A DNA stretch of 64,000 bases. It comes from Pohlia nutans. Taxonomy: Eukaryota; Streptophyta; Bryopsida; Bryales; Mniaceae. The position numbers and the translations under genes are program-made. Shown in pieces: positions 42,162-54,559 of the stretch (within the stretch, counting starts at the first letter, position 1; every line of letters begins with the position of its first letter). The DNA is taken from NCBI GenBank assembly GCA_022496805.1, contig CM040107.1, positions 14,185,501-14,249,500 of the forward strand. Direction: 5' to 3'. Below the pieces are notes generated by a model. That model did no database searches. It saw nothing but the letters and a program-made list of their open reading frames with translations, and was not told the origin of the DNA.

Positions 42162-42480
42162 ATAATCCTTTGGCCCAATTGCAAAGGATTTTATGTATCT
42201 ACTCTAAGAGTAGACGTATTAGTATTGTGTGTTGCGAAATTTAGTAGTATAGAAGTTACGTGTAATAGTTTGATGTTATTTGTTGAACTGTGTTTTTCTA
42301 TTCTATTGTATTTGGTTTGTTTTAAATATGCAAGTGCATTCTACGTATCACATTAATATATTCATTGTTTCATTGTACACGTGCATTTGTTTTTGGTAAC
42401 TTCTTTACATGATTTATTTGTGGTGTATGTTTGATTGTATAATACTTTTGATTTATAAAAAAAAATTGGTAGTGGTTAGG
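42162..42480. other. 3' flank, no gene recognised
   Basis: AT-rich, includes a duplicated TTTGGCCCAATTGC phrase around 42143-42185. Nothing else recognised. Confidence 0.35.
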
Positions 42481-42489
42481 ACCACTATT

Positions 42490-42710
42490 TATTGTTTTTT
42501 GTTAGCGCATGAAGCACTTGTCACAGTTTATGGTACGGGGCTGGTTGGTTGTTACAACTTTCCTGCCTGCCAAAGCTCACTTAGCAGTACCAAGTCATGT
42601 ATATCTCATAGCCGCTCAAATGAGTCCAGCGGGAATCGAACCCAGACCACCTATATGAGATAAACACCCCCTTACAACCAACCACTGAGCTCATGACTTG
42701 GTGTCCGGTA
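42490..42710 (-). mobile_element. tRNA-derived SINE
   Basis: On the minus strand the head reads CATGAGCTCAGTGGTTGG (A-box) and, about 37 bp on, GGTTCGATTCC (B-box), the internal RNA polymerase III promoter. The tail continues about 130 bp past the tRNA-like part to an A-rich AACAAAAAACAATAAATA. The acceptor stem does not pair well, so it is not a functional tRNA. Confidence 0.6.
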
Positions 42711-42965
42711 CACGAATAATTTAGACATTGTACACGAGATTCGCAATCAAAAATCAAAAGTTTGACGGTCAGAATGTCTTCTTCTATATAAAACTCTCAA
42801 TTTAATGAAAACTGCAAGTTTCTTTTACTATTTATATTATCCATTAATTCCCATACATCCACTTGAAATTTCATAATACTATTTTGAGAGGTTCCCATTC
42901 TCTCATTTTAATGAATATGATGTTTTATCATTACATTTTATCCTCACAGTTTAGTTTTCTCTTCT
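42711..42965. other. Spacer, no gene recognised
   Basis: AT-rich, nothing recognised. Confidence 0.3.
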
Positions 42966-42969
42966 GCAG

Positions 42970-43419
42970 TTGATCGTCGAAGTTGGGGTCATTTTTAAGG
43001 GCCTTATTTGTGATCAAAAAGCCACCAGACGGTGGTGATCCGATTCCCACTATCTTTGACTACATCAAACAGGTACAAATTTCCCTTTGGAACACTGCCT
43101 TTACAGAGAATTTGTTGTTGATAAAGACATCAACAAGAACTATCAAATTGAGAAGCAGTACCTTTTCAAGCCTACTTTGCACCGTGTTTTATATCGATAT
43201 TTCAAACACATTGTATTCCCCGCAAAAGCCATTTCTAGATCCCCTCCTGTCTTTGTGAATTACCTTAAGCAGGAAAAGAAGGACTTTGTGCTCACTGAGG
43301 AGATCATGAAAGCTTGGGATGAATGGGAATTATTTTTGTTGAATGGGATGAAAATTTCAAATGCTTTGAATGTTTTCATTGTTTTGAAGCTTTTGAATGT
43401 TTTTACTACGCGGCAATAA
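42970..43419 (+). pseudogene. Unrecognised exon pair, probably a gene fragment
   Basis: After an acceptor-like CTTCTGCAG the frames give LIVEVGVIFKGLICDQK, then (shifted) KKPPDGGDPIPTIFDYIKQ before a GTACAA donor. From about 43090 an open frame encodes YREFVVDKDINKNYQIEKQY, TLHRVLYRYFKHIVFPAKAI and KKDFVLTEEIMKAWDEWELF, ending at 43419. Codon use looks coding, but I recognise no family. It may be a fragment of the element ending at 43600. Confidence 0.35.
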
Positions 43420-43549
43420 GTCCTTTAAGGCGCGGCAATAGATCCTTTTATTAAACGCATTAACTTAAAATTTTCTTTTATTACACTCTAAAACCACGGT
43501 AATAGGAGGTGGTTCATAAAAAAATTGCGGATTTTTTTTCCAAAATCTC

Positions 43550-43599
43550 TGCTCACCGCTCACCGCTCACTGCTCACTGCTCACAAAATAGCATTTCCC
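43550..43599. repeat. Third copy of the GCTCAC-repeat terminus
   Basis: GCTCACC/GCTCACC/GCTCACT/GCTCACT/GCTCACAAAATAGC after A- and T-tracts; same layout and orientation as 35381-35428. The gypsy remnant begins abruptly at its outer edge, as expected if an element ended here. Confidence 0.5.
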
Positions 43600-43866
43600 G
43601 CTGTCCAGTTGTAGTAGTCGGAGTAGTTGGGTCTGTCCTTGTCTGATCAGCTGTCAACTTTGTAGCTAGGAAGTTCCTGTCGATTGTGCCCACTGTGTGA
43701 AAGGTCGTGTCGGAGGACAACAAGATTTCCTCTCCCGTTCGGTGATGCCTTCCACAAAGTTGTAACTGACGAGCGCATGCGGTGTAACTGCCTCGTACTC
43801 CAATTTTTGACTGATCTTGACGGTCTTGACGGTGTCGTTGCTCATAATTTGCACCTCGTTGTTGCC

Positions 43867-44412
43867 CTAGTCGTGTATGACTTTGGCGTGTCGAAGCCAG
43901 GGTCGACTGAGTAACAACCGGTAGTCCGATTTGACTGTCGAGCAGTCGATTACTATAAGAGTGATTATGTAGGAGATGCCATGAATATGAATTTTGACAT
44001 CCCTTATCAATCCTTTGGGCCGTGCTATGGTGTCGTTAGCCATCTTGAAGTTGAACGGTGCGGGCGAGGGTTTGGAAAGTCCTAGGCGTCGGCGTTCGGG
44101 TTCGGTGATCACATTGACGCCAGATCTGCCATCTTTCAAAACGTCGTCTACCATGTTTTTGCCGACTAAGACCAAGATTACCGGCATGTGCTTGTCCATA
44201 ACTACAGCAGCGGCAATCGTCACCTCCTCCGTGGTCGAGTAGAGTGACTCTGAAGTCGACTTTGGGTCGGAATGAGTTAGCTGGTCCCGAACAAGTGTGT
44301 TGAGGTCAGCGATAACTTTAGTAAGTCGCGGATGGACACCCGCAATTTGCAGTCTTGTAGTTGATCGAGGATGTGTTGCTGGACGATGCCAAATGCGATG
44401 CTCCCTAGTCAA
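43867..44412 (-). pseudogene. Retropepsin-like protease domain
   Basis: Encodes KDGRSGVNVITEPERRRLGL, PFNFKMANDTIARPKGLIRDVKIHI and YRLLLSRPWLRHAKVIHD. This is the layout of plant gypsy aspartic proteases (D-G-G-S-G-V-N-x-I, then I-L-L-G-R-P-W-L). The first box is D-G-R-S-G and the second L-L-S-R-P, both altered at conserved Gly, so it is likely inactive. Confidence 0.7.
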
Positions 44413-44918
44413 CCGAGGCCAAAGTCAATTGCGTTGGATTGTCTCGAGGGGTGATTGTTTGCTGCGGTAATGCATCCGCGGCCCAGTGGACTGCGGGTGA
44501 GTTTTCTGTCGACTTTGGGTCTTTAGTGGAAGTCGTTTTTTCCAACTCAGTTGGAGTTGATGAACTTCCTGCATCATTTGATCACGTAGTAATTCCTGGG
44601 TAGTCCAGTCGGTCGTCTATGTGGTTTTGTCAGGAGTCGACTGCTCTGGAATCGACTGGCTTCTGGTAATCGCTGCGACCGTCGAGACACCAAGTGTAGA
44701 GTTCGGTAGTTCTTCGATGACATCGGAAGACGTGTTGGGCTTGTTCTCCATCTGTTGACAAAGGAATTTGGCAACCTTCGGATCGTTCAGCATACGACAC
44801 ATGTGTGTCGGGTGGTCAAGGATCTTTCAAAGAGAACAGGGGAATATCCGTCGTGGTGTGCCATCCTGGGACGGTCGACCCCTCGATTCGGATGTAGTCG
44901 ACACTGGAGTAGCTGCCG

Positions 44919-45821
44919 CTACCACGACTGTCGCATTTGCCACTCAATCTCGCTCTCTGGATTGAGCAAGCAATCGCGTTCGGGATGGCCTGTCTTCTTG
45001 CATTGGTTGTAGAATACTCGTTGGGTGTTCTCGGCTCGCTCGGTAGTAGAGGTTGAGTCGGGTTCCTTGGGGAGTCCACTTTTTGCTAGCTTGGCCGACT
45101 TCTTGGCCTGAGCTAGTGTCAATCAGGGTAGTCCGATTGTGGCTACCTGCAAATTCTTCAACAAACTAGCTCGGAAATTGCTTATAAGGAAATCATCAGC
45201 CGAAAGGACCTCAAATTGGCTGGAGAGTTTCATCATCCGCTCATAGTAACCGTCAACGGACTCGTTGGCATCTTGTTTCATACTTTGGAAACGTAGATAT
45301 GCTTGGTCGGCATTGTCGATATCCTGGTAGCGGTGTTTGAAGGCATCAAGAATGCCATGTAAGTCTCGGTGTGGGTAAGACGTTTGTTGAGTCGAGAACC
45401 AGTTGTAGTTTGCTGCGTCGACTAGCGAGTTTCCAAATAATGCTATAGTAATAGCAGCGACTCTTTCTCCATTCAAAGTAAGGGCATTGAGAAATCGATG
45501 GATATGAGTAATGGCACACATACCTACCTTGTAGGTAGGCATAGCTACCAGTTTCTGAGCAGTCGTTTGTGTTGGGAGTGTTGCTGCTGGGTAGGAAGGC
45601 TGCGGCTGGATCTGGGCTGCAGGTACCGAATAGGCTATCGATCGGGGGTTGTATATCGCGCAGTGTTCAGTGAAGTGTACGTAAGAACCAGAAGATGTAT
45701 ACATGGGTATTGTGGGTTGACAATCGGTAGAACCAAAGGCTCGGAAGCTATTGGTCGACTGTAAGTGTTCTGTGGTAGAGGCTTGGTGGAGGCCTGTAAG
45801 AACGATGGTTGGATATTGCAC
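44919..45821 (-). pseudogene. Gypsy gag with degenerate zinc knuckle
   Basis: The gag core HRFLNALTLNGERVAAITIA..YQDIDNADQAYLRFQSMKQ..SVDGYYERMMKLSSQF is typical of the retrotransposon gag domain. After a frame break at 45122 comes FYNQCKKTGHPERDC: the CCHC knuckle with its first Cys replaced by Tyr. The element is defective. Confidence 0.75.
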
Positions 45822-46598
45822 TGAGTAATGAGAATGCCTATTGTGGGCTGGTTTTCGTAACTAGGTGGTAAGCTAGTCTTGGGTGTCGGCACTCAGGGGG
45901 TTGTAGTTTGGGCTACCCCCGACTCTTCTAAGTTTAGAATATTTGGCTCATGAGTATGAGTACGAATAATCGGCAGAGTGGATCGAGCTGCTACCTGGTG
46001 ACTTCATTGGTTAGATTGAAAGATCTCTCTGATCCTTTTGACTAGGTCAGTCTCGATGTCTTGTAAGCCAATAGGGTACTGGTTTTCGTTTCTAGGTGAC
46101 CCTGGTCGACTATTCATTTGACTAGGAGAACTAGATTCCTGATGAAATGGAGCCTACTGGTCTAGTCAAGCTGGTTGGGATTCGGACTGGAGTTGCTGAG
46201 ACGCCGGGTTCTGGTTTCATTAGAGATATGGAAGACTGGAGTCTAATTCTTCCTTACTACGTCGTAGTTGATTTATATTTATCTGGCGTTGATGAAAAAT
46301 GATGAGAGGTTCGATAGTGTACCTTACTAGTCTTTGATACACACTGGACGGTGTTCCAGTAGTTGAGTATGTCATCTGGAATCCTTCGCGGAGAAGACGG
46401 CTTGGACATCGTCTGGAACGCCACACTCTGGCGCGTGTACTGATGAGCCGTGGTACACATAGTCGGCAGTATAGCCAAGGGTCGGGTCGGGAGAGTCGGG
46501 ATGCCTCGTCCCATATGTACAGAAGTTTTGTGAAAAATGGTACCCTCCGGGGTATCCATCATTCCTTGTGTGAATTCCATGTAATGTTGTAAGAATGG

Positions 46599-47200
46599 TG
46601 TCAAACCTCGTTTTCTCAAAAACGAGCAGTTACGGTATTTTAGGGCAGCTAGGAGTAGCCCAGCTGCCATAATTAGGAGAAGTAGTGGCCTTAATGGCCT
46701 AATTATTTATTTGGAGAGAGACTGGCGCTCGCATGCACCCTAGAGGGATTACTGCAGGACCGGATTGGCAGCGCGTTCCGGTAGGAAACCGGATGGGCGA
46801 CCGGATAGAGGGGAACGGGTCTCTGACAAACCCGGCCACGATCTGCGCCTTAAAATGGGCCGCCCTAAACTGGGCGACTCACTGTTCATTTGCTCCCAGC
46901 GCTTCCAGTCCCCTTCGTCAACAAAATTTTGTGTTTCCGGATAGCATTAGGGTTGATAGTGCGCGACCGGAGTTAGAGAAGAGAGAGCGGCAGAAACTTA
47001 GGCGTAGTTCGCAGAGAAGAAGAAGTGTGCGCCTGGAGTCTATAGAAATGGTGCGGAGAGAAGAGAGTTCTGCAGGGTTCAAAATCGCCGAGAAGAAAGT
47101 AGATCCGGTTGTTCCGCAGCACCTGGGCAATTTTGAAATGTTGCGTGCATATCTCGCAACCATGGGGTGCGAGGAACTCTTCTACCAGACCTAGGAAATC
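46599..47200 (+). mobile_element. Terminus A (plus orientation) of an unclassified retroelement
   Basis: Starts TGTCAAACCTCGTTTT and continues with GGAGAAGTAGTG, TTATTTGGAGAGAG, then an Arg/Glu-rich coding start (ERQKLRRSSQRRRSVR) and LGNFEMLRAYLATMGCEEL. The whole block matches the reverse complement of 59014-58300, and less closely 53892-52900. The TG..CA-type ends suggest an LTR start followed by gag. Confidence 0.55.
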
Positions 47201-47540
47201 CAGGACACGGGAATGCTGGCTTTCCAAGCGCGGTTGCAAGAGATAATCCGGGTTAGTGGGTGAGTGGATAAGAGGAGGAACTCCGGTTCTCTCAAAACTC
47301 TTGGACGGGTAGTCCGGTAGAGGTGCCAGCATCTGGGTAGATTGTGTAATAGCAGGGTACGGAAAAGCCAAAGTATAATAGACCATTAGGAACCCAATCG
47401 ATTCCGGACACCCAGGATATTGTCCACCCTAGTTAGCAAGTCGTTGTAGTATTTTAGAAGAAGGGAAACCGGAATGCGCTTGTGTGACCGGCTCTAGGTT
47501 TCGGATAAATCTGCAGTTGAAGTGCAGTACGAAAAGTACT
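47201..47540 (-). repeat. Block B (minus orientation), part 1
   Basis: The reverse complement matches about 55075-55340 closely (for example AAATACTACAACGACTTG, GGACAATATCC, GATGCTGGCACCTC and GAGAACCGGAGT). Block B continues at 51832 after the CACTA insertion. Confidence 0.75.
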
Positions 47541-47569
47541 CACTACAAGAAAACCAGCCCAATGTGACT

Positions 47570-48470
47570 AGGTTTTATGACTACAATAGGGCATAAACCA
47601 AAATGTGACTAGCACTGTTTGTAGTCATTTCGACTTAGTCGCTTCGAACAATCTGACTGGGGGTCATATTGGACACTTCTTGTTCCCAATGCTGCGTTCC
47701 CACAGCGTTTTGGGACCTCAAAACAAGACCTGCAGTGGGACTTGGGACCATATGACTCTAAATAGTCATACATTTATGACTACACGTAGTCATCTATATG
47801 CAAATAGCGACTGATTGGCATGACTATTTTTAGTGAGGTATGAGTCAATACATGACAGGTTTTATCACTACGCATAGTTGTGAGATGGTGACTGAATTGA
47901 GTCATACATTGAGTTGGGAGAATACGACTCTTTGGAGTCACATTTATTTGACACCCCATAGTCACAAATAGTGAAATAGCTTCTGAATGATATGATGAAT
48001 TGTAGTGAGATATTAGTGACAGCATCAACGGTGCATCGAAGTGACTATACATAGTCTCCAATGCTGAAATCATGAGATGGACATGACTAATTATAGTGAG
48101 GTATCAGAGAATATAGCAATGGTTTGATCACTACGTATAGTGATGTGGTTGTGACTGTATTGCATCATACACACACGTGGGATAATACGACGCTGTAAAG
48201 TCAAATATGCTTCACTACACATAGTCACCCATATCATCTGATGATTGCATGGAGTCCTTGTATACTCGTTTCTTTCACTACTGGGAGTCAAATTTCAATA
48301 TTAAATTGGAAGCATCTGACTAGGACTTGACTGTCCGTAGTCTAATGCAAACGTATGCCATGCAGTCGAATCTGCCATTCTTACGGTGCGTAGTCATAGA
48401 TTTTAGTTTCAGATTAGGGTGATAATGAGATCTGTTGACTATTACAAGTCAACCGTGCGGTTGTGAGCAC
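47570..48470. repeat. Subterminal TGACTA/TAGTCA repeats of the CACTA element
   Basis: Dozens of TGACTAC, TAGTCA and GTCACA motifs in both orientations, often as inverted pairs such as GTGACTATACATAGTC. A matching cluster occupies 51470-51800. Confidence 0.8.
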
Positions 48471-48563
48471 TGCGTCAGGTCGTGCAAATGATTTTCACAC
48501 ATTTCATTGAAATAGAAAATTCGGTGCTGAAATAGGATGTACTGCAACTGGAACTCGATCAGT

Positions 48564-48886
48564 CTAAACTGCTTGGGAGAAGGACAGATCAATGTCCATG
48601 AACTCTGTAGGCCACAGTACAAAGTGCCCTACTTCTTGTCCTACCAAGGTCACGGGTGGATCATCTAGATCTACGGGTGCAAACAAACTGTAGTCGTCAT
48701 CTAGGCTTTTCTGCACTTCTACAGACACGGTTCCTGCAATTATGGTTTTCCCGTGTAGAGAAGCCCCAGCTACATTCTGCACTTTCCCGAGTGCCACAAC
48801 TTTATCCTCCTCCCCTTCTTTAATTCCCTTGAGTCTCACAGGGTCACCCTTCTTGAACTCCGGGTCCTTACCTTCTTGTACAACCT
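48564..48886 (-). pseudogene. CACTA gene fragment, DUF8039-like
   Basis: After an acceptor-like TTATTATAG the frame encodes VVQEGKDPEFKKGDPVRLKG, then KVVALGKVQNVAGASLHGKT, VSVEVQKSLDD and GQEVGHFVLWPTEFM. The order 'A-x-G-x-V .. G-x-x-L-H-G .. G-x-x-V-x-W-P' is typical of a C-terminal domain in CACTA-linked plant proteins. Only this exon remains. Confidence 0.55.
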
Positions 48887-50009
48887 ATAATAATAAAAAA
48901 AACACAAAACAAGGATCAGTAGGGACTAAATTGCTGCTTTGATACAAAGATGTACTTCTCCAAGGCTTATAGCACTTATTCAAATTCTATGACTGTGAGA
49001 AGTCACATATTCTAACGTCATTACTAATATCAGTCACGTATTCTAACTTCGTGACTGAATCTAGTCAAGCCTGGTCACTCGTTCCATATGAATGACTACA
49101 AACAGTCACGAACTTGGCATAATGAATTTCTAAAGAACTAAGGTACAACATTCCAGGAAGTGGCTCATGGCACTTACATGTTCACTTATTGGTGCGTTCA
49201 TGTTTTTCTTTGAAACTTTGATCTGCAACAAATTATAGCCTAAACAGTCCCTAGAAACACAAATATATCACTATAATCTTTGCCATTACAATTTTGTAAC
49301 CTCATCCGCCTAATACATAGATCAAACAAATCCATAGAATTATGCAGTCCAAAATCCACGCATGATGTGATTTCACCCTTAGTAGGGGCTGAAAACCTTT
49401 ACTAACACACACAAATGTATACAATCCTACACTAAGACTCCTTCCACAGCACCTCTGCCCCTCTCTAACTTTCCTAACCAAGTTACAAGTGGACAAAATG
49501 AGAGAGAAGGTTCAAAAGCCCCTTAAGAAGGAGCCGCCACCCTAATCTCCTCTGAAACCCTAGCCGCCACCCTATTCCATAGCCCTAATTAGCTGCAACC
49601 CTAATCTACAGTCAATGAAATAGTCATGATAACTAACCAGAGTAAATGAAATAGTCATGATGACTAGAATCTCTTCACTTGATAAAAAATAAAGTGAGTT
49701 TATTTTAGATTTGGTAAATTCAGTTTCAACATAAAAGAAGGTTTTTTTGAGCTAAGGAGGGGGGCGGGGGATCAGCCTTCAAACAATGTGTTGTATAATG
49801 CAGTCATGTTTTTTAAAATGTAGTAAAAAAATGATGTGAAGTTTCGTGTGGACTACAATGACGAGTCCGCACAGTGAGGAAAGACCAGTGTTGCACTGCC
49901 TAAGTTTGCGTAACAATGGTGAACATCAGGGGTTGATGGCACAGATCATCACAGATGATAATGCAGCAGTGGCGCCTTTGTTATCGGATTCCAAGGAACT
50001 TTCTAGCAA

Positions 50010-51300
50010 CGAAATGTAATTTTGCAATCATTACCAATATAAGTAAAGAAAACTATGCACATGACTACAGTATTTTGCAATCACTTTGACATCTCAAAAA
50101 AGTACGGAAAGGTGATCAGTAATAGCTCATTTGTCAACATGGGAAACCAATTTTTGGACTCTCTTGCAATTAGTTACTAATTTTTGAGGTTGTATTTATA
50201 GGTGTTACTAAAATGCAATTCATTACCAATATTAGTAAAGGAAACTGTGTCAATGACTATGTTATATCGCAGTCATTACTAATTCCAGTAAAGAAAACTG
50301 TCCACATGACTACGTTATTTTGCAATCACTTTGACATCTCAAAAAAGTATGGGAAGGTGATCAATAACGGCTTCTTTGTGAGCATGGGAAATTTGTAGCA
50401 AAGTTAAGCATACAAGGCAATTTCGTGCATCTGGATTGCAAGTGGAAAGATAGAGCAAGTGGAATCATGATTTTTGGACGCCCAACCCAATTACTTACTA
50501 ATTTTTGAAAACTATGCACATGACTACAGTATTTTGCAATCACTTTGATATCTCAAAAAAGTACGGAAAGGTGATCAGTAATAGCTCATTTGTCAACATG
50601 GGAAACCAATTTTTGGACTCTCTTGCAATTAGTTAGTAATTGTTTGAAGTTGTATTTATAGGTGTTGCTAAAATGCAATTCATTACCAATTTAAGTAAAG
50701 GAAACTGTCTAGATGACTATGTTATTTTGCATTCATTACTAATTTAAGTAAAGAAAACTGTCCACATGACTACGTTATTTTGCAATCACTTTGACGTCTC
50801 CAAAAAATATGGGAAGGTGATCAATTATAGCCCAATGTCTCAGCCTGGGAAATCTAAAGCAAAGTTAAGCATACAAGGCATTTTCGTGCATCTGGAAAGT
50901 ATGTGGACAGATAGAGCAAGTGCTAATCATGATTTTTGGACTCTCGTGCAATTAGTTACTAATTTTTGAGGTTGTATTTATACGTGTTACTAAAATGCAA
51001 TTCATTACCAATATAAGTAAAAGAAACTGTGTAGATGACTATGTTATATCGCAGTCATTACTAATTCCAGTAAAGAAAACTGTCCACATGACTACGTTAT
51101 TTTGCAATCACTTTGACATCTCCAAAAAGTATGGGAAGGTGATCAATAACGGCTTTTTTGTGGGCATGGGAAATCTGTAGCAAAGTTAAGCATACAAGGC
51201 AATTTCGTGCATCTGGATCGCAAGTGGAAAGATAGAGCAAGTGGAATCATGATTTTTGGACGCCCAACCCAATTACTTACTAATTTTTGATGGTGTATTT
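50010..51300. repeat. Internal tandem repeats of the CACTA element
   Basis: The phrase TGTATTTATAGGTGTTACTA starts units near 50190, 50651 and 50972 (spacings 461 and 321 bp); partial units lie at 50010 and 50510. Each unit contains ATGCAATTCATTACCAAT, GGAAGGTGATCA and CATACAAGGCA blocks. Short open frames are repeat-borne. Confidence 0.8.
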
Positions 51301-51831
51301 AGTAGTGTTTCTAGAATGGTGCCCTAAAATGACATCCTATAATGTTTGCGCGCAGACATGGTAGTGTTGAATAGACAAGCTATTATGTAAGTGAAGATTA
51401 TGGACCTACTCCTATTTTACAGCACTCACCCATTGAGCCAACGAGTAGAGGACTTCAAAATCATCTGATTGAAATATATGACTACTATTAGTCAGGTTAT
51501 TTACTACATGACTTCATGTAGTCACCCAAACCAACTCTATTACTACACTAAGACATGCATAAACCATATACCCATACAATCCGACTACATTAGTATGACT
51601 ACACATAGTAAGCACTCAGAGCATGACTCTGGGAACCGGGCAGGAGAACATATGTCCCGTTCCCGTAGACGTTCCCACCCAGGTCCTCAAAAATATGACT
51701 ACTTATATGACTAGTCCATGACTGGACCCTCTTAGGACTGATTTTAGACTAAACCAATGACTGAGGTGACAACATAGTCTTATGCGCTTAGTCACATCCG
51801 GTCACATTGGGCTGGTTTTCTTGTAGTGACT

Positions 51832-52560
51832 CGGATCAAGGAGTTGAGATAGGATAACCAGAAAGTAGTGAAGTTCCCATCACTGAAATCAGTAGGGAAG
51901 GGTGTGTCTTCAAATCCAGCACCACTAAATGCAAATGGAAAATCCTCTGAGGGAAAACAGAGGCTAAAACAAACCGGATTAAGTTGTTAGAATAGACTGG
52001 GCAAAGTAGGGTTGGATAAACTTTCAATCCGGAAGGAACCAAATCTAGTCATCACCGGATCAGTCAACAGTAAAAGATCCGGTTTAGTATGGAAAGAGGA
52101 AGTTAGTTGGTGATATAAGGAGAGAAACCACCAACACGGACTAATCTCCGGATACCACCCACTTCACAAAGTCTCCACGGAATGATAACCCGGAATTCAC
52201 CTCTACGAGCATTTTTAATACGAAAAAGTGCGCTATAGGGGAGTATTTGGTATCACGTGCTATGACAGATGGGTCGGTAGAAGTCGATGCTGGGACTTGC
52301 CGCCGAATCTCGTAGGGCGGTCCGGGATCCATTTCCGTGGTGGTATCACGTACTACTGCAAGTGGAATGGCCTTTGAGTGCAAGTTTCGCCTCTCAATGG
52401 AAACGGGGGTTCGAGAGCTGGTCGGAAGTTAGCTCTAGTGGTAAGGGAGAACCGGTAGCTTGTGTACGCGGTCCTTCCATACTAGTGACGTGGCAGATTT
52501 CCGATCTGGATCTAAGATTTAGATCTGGATCAGGTAGGTAGGGGTCAGGCTCTAAGATCT
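51832..52560 (-). repeat. Block B (minus orientation), part 2
   Basis: The reverse complement of 51832-52250 matches 54600-55080 (GCGCACTTTTT, GTATTAARAATGCTCGTA, GGTTATC and CTATCACCAA-type phrases). It shows that the CACTA element split one copy of B. Confidence 0.7.
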
Positions 52561-53892
52561 GTTTGGCTAGTCTTTTGTGGTGATTTAGTCAGTTGCTCTT
52601 TGGCACTGTGAACCTTTTCCACACATTGCTCTTACAGATTCCTGGTCAGCAGTATTATGGACTGTTTACTACCCTGGCCGACTATCACACACAATGATCT
52701 CCGAGGCGTTTTACGGCTACTCGGGCTCTGTATTTTCCTCAACACTATGATGTTTGTGTAGGAAGCAGATGACTGCTGTTTCCCAGGGACGTATAGCGCC
52801 TAGCGATAGTCGACACGATCGACTACTGAGTAGCCTAATAGAAAGACTGGTTTTTGAGCTGAACTTTGCATGGTCGCCATATGGTAAGGGGGTTTTCTAG
52901 GAACCGACTTTAAACTAATGAGACTACTTCTCGCAATAACACCCGACTTTAGACTAGTAGGTGGAGATTGGGAGGAGTAATTAGAGAGTTTCAATGAAGA
53001 ATAATATCCTGTCGACTAGGATTAACACCAGTATGCCTTCAAGTCTACTCCTGCATAACTCACAAACGATTGCAACTAGCCAAGATTCAAATACAATAAG
53101 CAATACAAGAGTTAGCCTAAGGGAATATCCAACGAGTATTTGGTTAATAGGGTTCACAAACCTCTTTTTGACCCACCTAACATCTTGTTACGCCTCATCG
53201 TAGCCGATAGGGCTATCCGCGAATTTATAAGTCGCACGCCAGTGCACCACCTTCCAATTCTTCGGCCATCCCCGGATTCCTGATTTCGGATATCCGCTAC
53301 CACCTTCCCTCCGGCTAACCCGTGCAGCACACTCTCGATAAGGATGTCCCACGGTAAGCTAAGAATCTCCTCGCATCCTATCTTCCGCAAATCCTTCCGT
53401 AGCTGCTCCTTATGCTCCGTGTTCTTTGAGATGACCGGCCGCACTCCCCCTTCCTCTCCATAGCTACCAGCTCCGAACTCTCCCTCTCGTGCTTGCGCGT
53501 GCTTTGCCTAAGCTCCCAAAAGACTCACTCGCCGCCCGGTCGATCATCCCCAACGCTCGCAAAGTCCGGAAACACAATTTTCGTTGTTGGCGAGGGCTAG
53601 AAACGCTGCGCTGGAATGAAAAGTGATTCGCCCTATTCAAAGCCGCTTATTTCAAGGCGCGAAATGCGGACGGGTCCAGCATAGACCCGTCGATCTCCAC
53701 CCAGTTCCAGTTCGGATTCCACACCCAGTCCGGACCCTAGCAATAACTCTTCAGCACGTGCGAGCGCCCCTTTCGCCCAAATAACTAAATGCGCCATTAT
53801 GGCCACTTCCACGCTCATTTATGGAGATTTTGACTATTCCTAGCTACCCTAAATTCCTTATTGGCTAATTTTAGGCAAAACGAGGTTCGACA
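52561..53892 (-). mobile_element. Terminus A (minus orientation), older copy with gag-like frame
   Basis: Read on the minus strand from 53892: TGTCGAACCTCGTTTT, then the same landmarks as the other A copies. From about 53444 a coding stretch EHKEQLRKDLRKIGCEEILS and LPWDILIESVLHGLAGGKVV corresponds to FEMLRAYLATMGCEEL in the 46.6-kb copy. More diverged than the 46.6/59.0 pair. Confidence 0.55.
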
Positions 53893-54550
53893 AGAGCAGC
53901 GCGTGACAAGGAATCTGCTATCGGGATCAGACGCCTCGTTCCCCGGAGGGTTAGACTCTGCCGGAGGAAGTTGCAACTCCTCAAGGTTTTAAAGCCTCTA
54001 CGTCCTCTAATCGGCCACAAACGCTGCATCTACCGCAATCGACTTCTCCAACGAGAGTGTGGACGATTGTGTTGTCAACATCCTTCCCAGTTGAGGCCTT
54101 GTCAGAAAATCTGTCTGCTCCCCTTTGCCGCTGAAGTATTTGGACGTCCACTTCTCTTATCTATTAACAACTATCTTTGAGGTGGTTTGATGTATAGAGG
54201 TTTCATAATATGAAATTTGTCTCAATTTAATGAGCATAAAATTTATTTGTTTATCTTTGATTTTTGTAAGGTCAAAGTAACTACAACTTCTTTTATATCA
54301 TCAGTCAATTTTATTCAACCTTTAGAATACTGTAGATTCACAGCTTTGGTATGCGGCTGTGAGTAAATCAGTATCGTCTATTTGCTGTCATCGTGTTGGT
54401 TGTTATTTGGCTCAATCTTCCTAATCTCTAAATTGGTTTATTTCAATTCATCGATGCCGCCATTGTGTTGTTCAACTCAATTGCAGAGAAGGATGGCTTA
54501 CACATCGATTGTTCTCTTGCTGATTCTATTGCTTCTTATTCTGAGAAGAG
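53893..54550. other. Spacer between retroelement blocks
   Basis: No recognised gene. A short patch AAATTTGTCTCAATTTAATGAG near 54210 loosely resembles the MITE at 61970, split here into its own sequence; nothing else seen. Confidence 0.3.
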
Positions 54551-54559
54551 GAGGATGAA

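Larger units (their letters stand above)
43600..46598 (-). mobile_element. Ty3/gypsy gag-protease remnant
   Basis: Minus-strand order: N-terminal Pro-rich segment (46598-46257), gag (45821-45123), zinc knuckle (45122-44919), protease-like (44412-43867). Frames are broken several times. No reverse transcriptase or integrase is present because the element is cut at 43600 by the terminus-like sequence. At the other side it abuts the TGTC-starting element at 46599. Confidence 0.75.
47541..51828. mobile_element. CACTA (En/Spm) transposon, non-autonomous
   Basis: Ends CACTACAAGAAAACCAGCCC and its perfect complement at 51801-51828 give 28-bp terminal inverted repeats (CACTA..GGGCTGGTTTTCTTGTAGTG). 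A 3-bp target duplication ACT lies at 47538-47540 and 51829-51831. The subterminal 0.9 kb on the left and 0.35 kb on the right are filled with TGACTA/TAGTCA repeats, the usual transposase-binding layout. No Tnp2-like transposase; one gene fragment at 48564-48886. The insertion splits block B. Confidence 0.92.

Noticed and set aside
42590..42710. Functional tRNA gene
   Set aside because: A- and B-boxes are present but the acceptor stem does not pair and the transcript runs into an A-rich tail; a SINE fits better.
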